From positions 35,199 to 99,198 of the forward strand of contig JAJAPZ010000004.1 in the NCBI GenBank assembly GCA_020523905.1: a DNA stretch of 64,000 nucleotides, read 5' to 3'. Positions 48,719 through 57,700 of this stretch are shown here, piece by piece. The position numbers and the translations under genes are program-made. Source of the DNA: Candidatus Obscuribacterium magneticum (GTDB lineage Bacteria > Elusimicrobiota > Elusimicrobia > F11). Positions within the stretch are counted from its first letter, which is position 1, and every line of letters begins with the position of its first letter. The notes under the pieces are model-generated. The model was not told where the DNA came from. It made no database searches and was given only the letters and a program-made list of their open reading frames with translations.

Positions 48719-50959
48719 ATGTACTTTCTTTTCTTCGCCCTCGGCTTCTACGCGACCGTTTCCCAAGTCATCCTCTTTCGCGAACTGGCGGCCGTCTTTC
48801 TCGGCCACGAGATGGCTTTCGGGGTGAGCCTCGCGGCCTGGCTTCTCTGGGGAGGATGGGGCAGCCGAAGCCACCGAAGGACGGACAACCCTCAGCGCAC
48901 ATTTCTCATCACACTTTCCCTCATCGGTATCGTCGTCCCTTTAACGGCCTTGCTTATACGCGTCTCGAAACTCTTCACGCCCGCCGGACACATCCCCGGC
49001 CTCATCCCCTCTCTCTTTTTCCCTTTCCTTCTCATGGCCCTTCCCTGCTGGTTGTTGGGGGCGTCCTTTGCCTTGGGCACAAAGGTCCCCAACAAAAGCG
49101 CCGGTCTCATCTACGCCTTCGAGAGTGCGGGGGCTTTTGCCGGCGGCCTTGCGGTGACGTCCCTATTTCTCGGGCGTTTCCCCGCATTTTTCATCCTCAC
49201 CGCCGGCGGAGCGGCCCTCGTTCTTGCCGTCACGCTTTTTTCTTTTTCCCGCCTTTTCGTCGTCATCCCCGCGAAAGCGGGGATCCAGGCCTTAAACTCT
49301 CTGTCGAAAAGAAAGTTTACGGACTGGATTCCCGCTTTCGCGGGAATGACGGCGCTGGACACTTCACCTAAAACGTTGGTATTAATAATGATGTCGATGA
49401 GCGTTGCGCTCACGATATTCACCCATCGGATCGACGCTCTTGCGCGACGGCTCCAATATAAAGATTACGAGGTCCTCTCACACGTCGAAACCCGCTACGA
49501 GAACAGCACCCTCGTCCAACTGGACAAATTAAACATCCTTTTTCAAAATGGCGTCCTCGCCACCCAGTTCCCGGATCCGGCCGCCGAAGAGGAAATGGTC
49601 CACTGGCCGCTTCTGGCGCACCCCCAACCCCAACGTGTCCTCGCCCTCGGACTCGGCGCTCTCCCCGCTGTCAAAGAAATCTTCAAGCACCCCGTCGGAC
49701 AGCTTGAGGTCGTCGATCCGGACGAACTCGCATTCACTTGGTTAAGCCCTTTTATCAGACCGTTCCAAAAAAGGGCCCTCGACGATGCGCGTTTTAACTA
49801 CAGGCCTGCGGACGGCCGCGCCTGGATCAAGCAACACGCTCAAACCTATGACATCATTCTCCAAACGCTGGGCGATCCCGTGAACGCGCAACGGAACCGT
49901 TTCTTCACAAAGGAATTTTTCACCGCAGCGAAGGAGGCCTTGAAACCGGGCGGCCTTCTCGCTTTCTCCATCAGCTCTTCGGAAAACTATCTTCCGCCGG
50001 AGGTGGCCCTCGCCAACGCCAGTCTTTTCAAAACCGTCGCCGCCGTCTTCCCGCGGGTGGAAATTCTTCACGGATCCAGGATGATCCTTCTGGCGAGTGA
50101 GACCCCCATCTCCCTTGATCCGGCGCTATTGATTGGCCGCTATGAAAAAAGGCATCTCAAGAACAAAATTCTCGTCCCCGAACTTTTACCTTATTCTCTT
50201 CTGCCGGAACGCCGCTCGGCCGCCAAAAAAAGAATCGAAGAATTCCCCCGCGCCCCCGTGAACAGCGATCTCTCTCCGATCTCCCATGTCCTGGTGTGGC
50301 GCGTGTGGTTGGCGAAATTTATCGCGCCGATTTATTTTCTCGGCCCCCTCATCATTGTCTTCATTTTGGCCTGGATGACCTCCCGCGTGTGGCGCATTCG
50401 CCGGGATTGGGCTCGGCACAAGAGCGAACTTCTCCTCTTTTCAATGGGCTTCTCCGGCATGATCCTGGAGGTCGCCATCCTTCTTCTGTTCCAAGCCCTC
50501 TCCGGCGCCCTTTACTGGCAGATGGGGCTTCTGTTCTCGTCCTTCATGCTCGGCCTCGCTGGGGGGAGCGGCCTTTCGGCCAAAGTGACCTGGAATAAAC
50601 CGTCCCTTCTTCTCAACGGATTGACCTTGAGCCTTGGCGCCTATTCATTCGCCGGGTGGTTTCTCATTCAGAAGACTTCCTTCCTGCCGGAGAGCGCTTT
50701 GGGCTTCTGTATGGGCCTTTTTATTCCTGGGGTAATGATCGGGGCGGCTTATCCGATCGCTGCCCAGATCGAAGCCGGCCGGGCGGCTCAATTATACGCG
50801 GCGGATTTATGGGGATCGGCGCTGGGGGCTTTCCTGGCGGGGTCCTGCTTGATTCCTCTGTTGGGTCAACCGACGACTTTTCTTGTCAGCGGGTTGGCCC
50901 TCGTGGGTTCGGTGTTTATCGCCGGGGGGATGTCGGCTCTTCGAAAACGTCCGTCGTAA
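48719..50959 (+). CDS. Membrane spermidine-synthase-like protein (in-frame repeat insertion)
   Basis: 746 residues: ~6 helices, a spermidine-synthase-like Rossmann domain (RVLALGLGALPAVKEIF, VVDPDEL), then ~6 helices. The catalytic pair DSTDP of aminopropyltransferases reads QTLGDP here, so the first acid is missing and polyamine synthesis is doubtful. Residues ~181-211 (VVIPAKAGIQ...WIPAFAGMT) come from a 91-bp palindromic repeat inserted without breaking the frame between helices and the domain. Family known as fused-MFS spermidine synthase-like, role unestablished. Confidence 0.85.
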   Translation: MYFLFFALGFYATVSQVILFRELAAVFLGHEMAFGVSLAAWLLWGGWGSRSHRRTDNPQRTFLITLSLIGIVVPLTALLIRVSKLFTPAGHIPGLIPSLFFPFLLMALPCWLLGASFALGTKVPNKSAGLIYAFESAGAFAGGLAVTSLFLGRFPAFFILTAGGAALVLAVTLFSFSRLFVVIPAKAGIQALNSLSKRKFTDWIPAFAGMTALDTSPKTLVLIMMSMSVALTIFTHRIDALARRLQYKDYEVLSHVETRYENSTLVQLDKLNILFQNGVLATQFPDPAAEEEMVHWPLLAHPQPQRVLALGLGALPAVKEIFKHPVGQLEVVDPDELAFTWLSPFIRPFQKRALDDARFNYRPADGRAWIKQHAQTYDIILQTLGDPVNAQRNRFFTKEFFTAAKEALKPGGLLAFSISSSENYLPPEVALANASLFKTVAAVFPRVEILHGSRMILLASETPISLDPALLIGRYEKRHLKNKILVPELLPYSLLPERRSAAKKRIEEFPRAPVNSDLSPISHVLVWRVWLAKFIAPIYFLGPLIIVFILAWMTSRVWRIRRDWARHKSELLLFSMGFSGMILEVAILLLFQALSGALYWQMGLLFSSFMLGLAGGSGLSAKVTWNKPSLLLNGLTLSLGAYSFAGWFLIQKTSFLPESALGFCMGLFIPGVMIGAAYPIAAQIEAGRAAQLYAADLWGSALGAFLAGSCLIPLLGQPTTFLVSGLALVGSVFIAGGMSALRKRPS
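49261..49351. repeat. Dispersed palindromic repeat inside a coding sequence
   Basis: CGTCATCCCCGCGAAAGCGG.. arm (49261-49286) facing GGATTCCCGCTTTCGCGGGA.. (49326-49351). Translation gives VIPAKAGIQ and WIPAFAGMT, the hallmark peptides of this repeat. Confidence 0.92.
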
Positions 50960-52430
50960 AGACGCTTAAAGTGACATCGGACCCTTTCCAGCAATCGGGG
51001 GGAAGCCCGGCTTTCTGCGAGCAAAGTTCCGACATGAATTCCTCCTTAACGGGGATTTGTTCCCACACCTGAGGAAGGAAAAGGCCCGAGTGAAACCCTT
51101 GCCGCACAACGACGCCGTGTTTGCCGGGGACGATCTCCGTGTGATTTTTAATGCGTTCGGGGGGCGAGAGGATCGAAATTTCGATATGGACAGCCTCCAA
51201 TTCCTTCTTCTCCAGCGGCCGGAAGCGCGGATCCCGGAAGGCGGCCTCCCGGGCGAACGCCCGAACGGCTTCCAAAAGAGCGCTCCGCGGTTCCGTCGTC
51301 CCGATGCAGCCACGCAGGCGTTTATTTAGGGTTAGCGTCACAAAAACCGCCGCGGGAAGGTTCAACGCCGGCGTATTGGATAAGGCCATCGGCTGATAAT
51401 CCTTCCCGTCCAATCCTTCTTTGATCGACTGACGGGCCTGGGTCAGTAAATACTTCTTGTTTTCATCCTTCAGCGGAAACCCTTTTGGAACGCGAGAGGG
51501 GCCTTTCACCAAAGCCACCGCCGCATAGCCGACGGCACGGCTGGTGTCTCCCACTTCCGGGACCTCTCCGGAATTGGTGGTGTGGAGCTCGACCGCCCGA
51601 TTGGCTCCCAATTCGAGGGCCGCATACAGCCCTGTCAAAAGCGCCGCATCGCCGCACAAGGTGCACGCCAGCGCCTTCTCGCCCCGGGCCATGAGGGTCT
51701 GGGACGTCATCAGGAAAAACTCAGGGTCCATCCGCTCCAGAGAACAGATCGTCGTTTGATCGACCCGGCGGGCCAGATCGGACGAGGGATAATGAGAGAG
51801 GTCCGAGGAAATGACCAGAGCGACCTTCCGGCCGCGTATGGCGCCCGCAATGGCCTCCCCGACCTCCCGGCAGACTTTCAAATCGTCGTTGTTCATGAGG
51901 ATCGGGACGATTTTAAAATCCGCCAAAACTTTCTGGAGGAAGGGCAGCTGAACTTCGAGGGAGTGCTCCGGCTCGTGGGGCCGCGTGGAATCCTCAATCA
52001 GCTTTGACTGGGCAAGGATCTTTGCCGCCAGCTCTTCATCGATCGGGATTTTTCCCAGCGGGGTGGCAAAGCTGCCCTTGGCCCACACGGCCGCTCCCTT
52101 GATCGGGACCTGATGGGAAGGCCCCAACAGAACAACGGTTTTAACGTCTTTCCCGAGTCTTTTATAGCTGTAGGCGGCGGTCGGTCCGGAATAAACATAA
52201 CCGGCATGGGGAACAAGGAGGGCGACGAGATCCCCCTGAAGGGGCGGCGGATTCGCCTGGGCCAAATATTGGTCCACCATCTGGTTGATGGTGTTGGCAT
52301 CGCCGGGATAGAAGGAGCCCGCCACCACCGGCGGTCGGTCAACGCCATCAGAAGAAGTCGGGAAGCCCAGCCATGCCATGAGGAAAACCCCCAGCCCGTA
52401 TTTTATCCCATTCCTAAGACGATAGCACAT
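50916..52430 (-). CDS. AmmeMemoRadiSam system proteins B and A fused (MEMO1 + AMMECR1)
   Basis: 504 residues. Residues ~30-320: MEMO domain (LVPHAGYVYSGPTAAYSY, GPSHQVP, SSDLSHYP, CTLCGDAALLTG), with His/Cys positions matching the metal site of human MEMO1. Residues ~330-500: AMMECR1 domain (LRGCIGTTEPRSALLEAV, FRDPRFRPLEKKELEAVH). N-terminal hydrophobic segment suggests export or anchoring. Immediately upstream of the radical SAM partner in transcription order: 9 bp after it. The three families co-occur widely; I know no established biochemical reaction. Confidence 0.94.
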   Translation of the reverse strand: MCYRLRNGIKYGLGVFLMAWLGFPTSSDGVDRPPVVAGSFYPGDANTINQMVDQYLAQANPPPLQGDLVALLVPHAGYVYSGPTAAYSYKRLGKDVKTVVLLGPSHQVPIKGAAVWAKGSFATPLGKIPIDEELAAKILAQSKLIEDSTRPHEPEHSLEVQLPFLQKVLADFKIVPILMNNDDLKVCREVGEAIAGAIRGRKVALVISSDLSHYPSSDLARRVDQTTICSLERMDPEFFLMTSQTLMARGEKALACTLCGDAALLTGLYAALELGANRAVELHTTNSGEVPEVGDTSRAVGYAAVALVKGPSRVPKGFPLKDENKKYLLTQARQSIKEGLDGKDYQPMALSNTPALNLPAAVFVTLTLNKRLRGCIGTTEPRSALLEAVRAFAREAAFRDPRFRPLEKKELEAVHIEISILSPPERIKNHTEIVPGKHGVVVRQGFHSGLFLPQVWEQIPVKEEFMSELCSQKAGLPPDCWKGSDVTLSVFTTDVFEEPTSPRR

Positions 52431-52439
52431 TGGTATGTT

Positions 52440-53675
52440 TCACTCCCATACGCCTGGAATTTTCGTCCCGTCATACGGGCACCGGCCTTCCGGAAGCAGC
52501 CGGTTTTCCAAAACCGCATAACCGTATCGACGCACAAGAATCTGCCGGCACGCGGGGCAATAGGTGGACTCCGCCGGATGCCCCGGGACATTCCCCACGT
52601 AAACATAATGGAGCCCTTCTTTCAGCGCGATCTCACGGGCCCGCTCCAGCGTTTCGACGGGCGTGGAGGGCAGATTCTGCATCCGGTACTGCGGTGAAAA
52701 GCGGGAGAAAAAGAGCGGGGTGTCCGTTCCCAGATTCTCCCGCACCCACACGGCCAGCTTTTTGAAATCCCCCTCCTTATCATTCAGCGTCGGGACAACC
52801 AAATTCACGATTTCCGTGAGGACGCCATGCTCCTTCAATTCCTTCAGCGTCCGCAGAACATATTTTAATTCTCCTCCCACCGTGTTCCGGTAGAACCTTT
52901 CATCGAAACCTTTGAGGTCGATCTTGATGACGTCAAAATAGGGCGCCAATTCGGCCAAGGGTCGGGGCTCAATATAACCCGCCGAAACCATCACGTTTTT
53001 AAGGCCCTTGGCTTTGGCCAGCCGGGCGGTTTCCAGCATATATTCAAAAAAGACAACGGGTTCGGAATAGGTGTAGGCAATGGACCGGCAGCGGGTCGCC
53101 AGGGCGGCGTCCACCACCTCCTGGGGTGTAAGGGTTGAAACGTCGTCTTGCCGAAGCCGGGCGGTGGCCTGGCCGCCCTCAACGCCCACGATTTCCAACC
53201 CCCGGGGCACAAGCGTTTTACCCGGCGCTTGCTCCGGATACGACTGGGAAATCTCCCAATTCTGGCAGAAGGCGCATTTCAAGTTGCAGCCCATCGTCGC
53301 CAGTGAGTAAATCCACGATCCGGGAAGAAGGTGAAAAACCGGTTTCTTCTCAATGGGATCGATGTGGACGGAAACCGGGTGACCATAAACCAGCGTGACC
53401 ATTCGCCCGCCATGATTCATCCGCACCCGGCAGCGCCCGCGCGCCCCTTCGGGCAAAAAGCACTCAAACGGACAAAGGTGGCACTGGACCCCCGCACACA
53501 CGGTGTGCCAATAGCGCGCCTCCTTCACCGATGGGTTGGAGACGGAAAGAAGCGACGAAAAGGTCGCCGGTGGAGGGGTGCGGGAGATCAACCATGCCGC
53601 GGCAAAAGCCGCCCCTTCCACAGCGACGGCCGTGGAGATAAAAAAAACTATCTGTAACCATCGAAGCTTAACCAT
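52440..53675 (-). CDS. amrS: AmmeMemoRadiSam system radical SAM enzyme
   Basis: 411 residues. N-terminal membrane helix (about residues 7-30), CHLCPFECFLPEGARGRCRV (four Cys), radical-SAM motif CNLKCAFCQNWEIS near residue 130, then a C-terminal CPAC...CPYDG zinc/iron knot. Homologous to pyruvate-formate-lyase-activating-like proteins. An exported or membrane-anchored form matches its MEMO/AMMECR1 partner. Confidence 0.94.
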   Translation of the reverse strand: MVKLRWLQIVFFISTAVAVEGAAFAAAWLISRTPPPATFSSLLSVSNPSVKEARYWHTVCAGVQCHLCPFECFLPEGARGRCRVRMNHGGRMVTLVYGHPVSVHIDPIEKKPVFHLLPGSWIYSLATMGCNLKCAFCQNWEISQSYPEQAPGKTLVPRGLEIVGVEGGQATARLRQDDVSTLTPQEVVDAALATRCRSIAYTYSEPVVFFEYMLETARLAKAKGLKNVMVSAGYIEPRPLAELAPYFDVIKIDLKGFDERFYRNTVGGELKYVLRTLKELKEHGVLTEIVNLVVPTLNDKEGDFKKLAVWVRENLGTDTPLFFSRFSPQYRMQNLPSTPVETLERAREIALKEGLHYVYVGNVPGHPAESTYCPACRQILVRRYGYAVLENRLLPEGRCPYDGTKIPGVWE

Positions 53676-53697
53676 AATAAATGATAACGATTGGCAC

Positions 53698-53787
53698 CGT
53701 CATTCCGGCGAAAGCCGGAATCTAGGTTGTAAACATGCATTTAAAGACGGTGTTACGACCTGGATTCCGGCTTTCGCCGGAATGACG
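53698..53787. repeat. Dispersed palindromic repeat, 25-bp perfect arms
   Basis: CGTCATTCCGGCGAAAGCCG.. (53698-53722) and its complement (53763-53787) with 40-nt spacer. Lies between amrS and the polymer-forming gene. Confidence 0.92.
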
Positions 53788-53801
53788 GCATAGCTTTGCT
53801 T

Positions 53802-54656
53802 CTACGCTCCCGTTCCGAAACGGGTGAGGATCACCGCGCCGAGACCGACGAATATCACACAGAATTTAATCACGATCCCAAGAAGGGGAATAAAGCCGAC
53901 CAGCATCAGAAGCACGAGGCCCAACAATCCCGTCCAGAGGGGTCTAAGTGGCTTCTTGAGGCGGTTCGTCACAAAAAAACCCAGCAAATGCCCCGTCCCC
54001 ACAACACCCAAAATCATTGCGGCCATGGCGATGGCCGCTCCAAGGAAAGCCAGGGGTATCCCGATGATCGTGATGGCCATGGCGATCAAAATGGGGACCA
54101 GCAAACAAAATCCCAGCACGCCGATAATAAAGGAAGCCCATGGGTGTTCATGAATCCGCCTGGAAACCGCCAGCACCGGAGGTTCAAAAAGCGCCAAAAC
54201 CAAAATGACAAGAGCGACAAATCCGAGACTCCCCAAGATGGCGCCTATGCCGATAACCAGGGCGCCCATGCCCGCGGCCAGAGGCGCTGCCACCAGGAGA
54301 AAATTCCCCATCTGCTTGAAAGGAAGGCTGACCGTCACCTCCTTCCCGCCGATTTTTGCCCCACCGGTTTTTATAATCGCTCCCCCGACGGAAACGACGT
54401 CCCCTTTCACCACCGCCTTGGGGCCGAGCGTCACATTCCCCATGACGCTGACCACGGAATCCTGAACGTTGCCTTCCACCTGGACCGAACTCAAAATCCC
54501 CACGGCCCGCTCAACGGTCTCCCCCTCTTTGACGAGGACGTTCTCCCTGATTTTAATAACCTCCTTGGTCCCCGCGACCCCAAAGGAAGCGATCATCCAA
54601 AATGAGAAGAAACCCGCAATAAACACGATTGACTTTTGAATCCGGCGGTTCACCAT
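53802..54656 (-). CDS. Polymer-forming (bactofilin-like) membrane protein
   Basis: 284 residues. Signal/anchor, then beta-helix-like repeats VEGNVQDSVVSVMGNVTLGP and KGDVVSVGGAIIKTGGAKIG of bactofilin-type domains, followed by four to five membrane helices. Ends right before the palindromic repeat. Possible surface scaffold; function not known. Confidence 0.8.
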   Translation of the reverse strand: MVNRRIQKSIVFIAGFFSFWMIASFGVAGTKEVIKIRENVLVKEGETVERAVGILSSVQVEGNVQDSVVSVMGNVTLGPKAVVKGDVVSVGGAIIKTGGAKIGGKEVTVSLPFKQMGNFLLVAAPLAAGMGALVIGIGAILGSLGFVALVILVLALFEPPVLAVSRRIHEHPWASFIIGVLGFCLLVPILIAMAITIIGIPLAFLGAAIAMAAMILGVVGTGHLLGFFVTNRLKKPLRPLWTGLLGLVLLMLVGFIPLLGIVIKFCVIFVGLGAVILTRFGTGA

Positions 54657-54756
54657 ATTTCCTCCAACCCCTCAAGTGTGTGCGACGAGATTTAGAGATT
54701 ACCAAATCTTCACTGGGGCGCAGCACCGCTGCGTCCGGAAGTGTCGGCAGGCGAAC

Positions 54757-57700
54757 TTATGCGTTGATTAAGATTTTCCGGGCGCGTTCGATGCGGTCCG
54801 ACCAATCGATGGATTGGATGACGACCGCCTGATTGAGGAGGGTGAAGAGAATCAAGATCAACTTTCGATGGAGAATGGAGTCGGCCGAAAGCCCCGTTGT
54901 GTCGGGTCGCAAATGAGGAGGCAGGAAAAGTTGATAAGAATCGAAAACGTTAAACGGCTCATGGCCGACGATCAACTCCTCGAGGTTCCCCAACGAAAAG
55001 GAATGATCCTGTGAATCCACCAATTGATTGTACACGGCCGGCCCCCACACAAAATGGTCCCGCCCCACCCGGCGCTGGACACGTTCTTTTAAATCCTCTG
55101 AACCCATGATAAATAACCCGGCTCCTCCGGCTTCCTTAAGGCCGGCGGCGATTTCAGAGGCGACGTCCTCCAACTTCTTTTCCGAAGCTCCTGGCTGTCG
55201 CAACAAACCCGCATCCAAAACGGTGATGGCCAGAGGTTTTGTCCCAAGTGCCGCATCCTGTGGCCGGCCATTTTGAAGCGCAGCCAAGGCTTCCTCCAAC
55301 TTGATGACGTCAATGGGGGCGTTCTCGGGGCCGGTGAAATCCGGCCGATCAACACTTTCCAAACCTCTGACCGGCGACCCCAGAACGCGGTCAAGCCCCC
55401 GAGCCACCCGAGAGGGATTCCCCCCTCTAAGACCTGATTGCGTTGTCACAAGAGCTTGGGCCAGTTTCCTTTCCGGGGAACCTGGAGGATTCTGTTTTGA
55501 TGGCATGCGAGGAGGCCTTCGTAACAAAGAAGGGGGGAAATACTTCAACAGCCCGAACATCCCCAGAATCACCGCCACACCGCCGCAGACGGGAAAACCC
55601 GTATTCGTGAGGACGACTCCGACCAAAACGGTCGGAATCGACAGATCCGAATACAACTGAACCGATCCGCTCGACCCCCCGGATGGTTCTTTCAAAACCA
55701 ACCTGAGCTCGCCTTGCACCTCGATGACTTCGAGTTCCGCCCGCCTCTTTACGGCATCGGCCTCTGTTACCAGCGTTAATGTATCTGACGTGAGGGATTC
55801 AAAAATCCGGATATGACCTCCATATTCTCTCGCTTCAGCGCGAATTTGAGCAAGAATGGGGTCCTCTGGCGCTGTGGGAGGGCGATAATTGATTTTAACT
55901 CCATCTGACCCGACGTCCAGAGACAGCCGCTTCTCCGAGACGGCTCTGAGCGCTTCGGTCAAATCCACTGTGATGGGCTGATTGGACAAGACGAGAACCA
56001 CCGGCACCCGCCCGCTATTTTCTCTGGCCAACGCATCCAGAAATTCCACCGGCACGAACTTTTGGAGCACGAGAATTGGTCCTCCCTTCATCATCAGAGG
56101 ACGTAAAACACCTAAATCGACGAGCCCGGATACTTCAGCGCCGCGGATCGAGCCAAAAAGCACTCGCTCGTGGATGTCAAGGGAGGGAACCTGTTTATAA
56201 ACTGTACCTTCTCCTTTATTGGTGACTTCTCCAATAAAGCTCCATTGCTCGGCCGATGTCATTTCTCTGACATGGTCGGGCAACGCACCTTCACTCTCTG
56301 GCCCCGGCATCTCTTCGCGGGCCAAAGCAGCGCGGAAAAGTGGGGGCTCTTTCGGCACCAGCCATATCGCCGGTTTTTCATCCCCCGTCTCCACGAGAAC
56401 AGCTTTCAAATAATCCCGAAATTTCTGCAGTTGAAGAGGACTCAGTTCCCTCTTGAGTTCGTCCCGACCGGCAAAAAGCCTGTGAGGAAGGTCGACCGTC
56501 ATCTCCCGCTTCCCTTCCAATAGGGCCTGTTTAATGACGTCATTTCGCACGCGATCCCCCAAATCCACCACCTTCCAAACAGGATACCCCTGCCTTTTTT
56601 CCATGAGCTGACGCCCCACTTCCGGATCGTTATTCATTTCAGAGTAATCTCTGGCATCATAACGCTCCCACAAGAGCCGATCGGGATTAAAAATGAGCAC
56701 GAACTTCTTTTCAATGCCTCCTTCGCCGTTGGGCATCACATCAGAGCCCGGTTTTGGAGAAGGAATACGCAAATCCGCGGGCCACGCCAGCCCAACGTCC
56801 GCCACCTTATCAACCACGACCACAGGGGATCCTTTATCGGCAGAAATCTCATAATTTAGACACCCTAACGCCATATCTTTACTCACCGAAACTCTGATCT
56901 TTTGATCAGAGGCTTCCTCTTTTTTTCCGACGGCGGTTTTGGGTATTTCCAACACCTGACCGATCTTCTTTGACCACTGGTTCACCACGTTCACTTGAGC
57001 TCGCTTTCCGGCCCTCTGGACAGCGAACTCCCGGATAAAAAATCTGCCTTCAACATAACTGACGGTGAGCTGATAAAGATGCCCCCCGTCCTCAATCCAA
57101 ACCTCGCCCGTCAACCTTTCATTAAGAACCTCCCTCATCGGTCCCAACACTTCAATAGACTCATCCTTCCTGAGCTTCCGCGGAACAAGTTTCTGAATAA
57201 AGGTTCCATTGAGAGAACTCTTATCCACGACCTCCAGCCGCGCAGGGAGGCCCGCCGCCGCCTCCGGCGGCAACACTTTCAACGTCATATGGGAACTGGA
57301 AAGCAGGGGGTCAGTCCACTCCTGCCGATAACTCATCTGTCCGGGACTTGCCTCCACGCGGCCGATAAACACTTCTTGACCTACAGGAAATCGCTGAGGA
57401 GCCTCCACCGGTTCCAGATCGCTTGAGCGAAATCGCTGGATGAAAAACTGACCCCCACCACTCGGACCGAGGGCCACGCGGTACCGACAACTTCCAGCCG
57501 CAATCCACCGCACCTCCTCCAGCGATTCAACGGCTCTAAAGCCCGTCGGGCGGGCGTCCTTGAGATTGTGATTTCCAACCTCATACTCCTCATACCGATA
57601 CGTACGCTGATGATTAAAGAGATTCCCTGAAAGGCTGCTTTCCTCTGAAGGCAACCGGTTTCTCATGATCACGCGTCGGAAAAAAGAATCCGTCCGCTGC

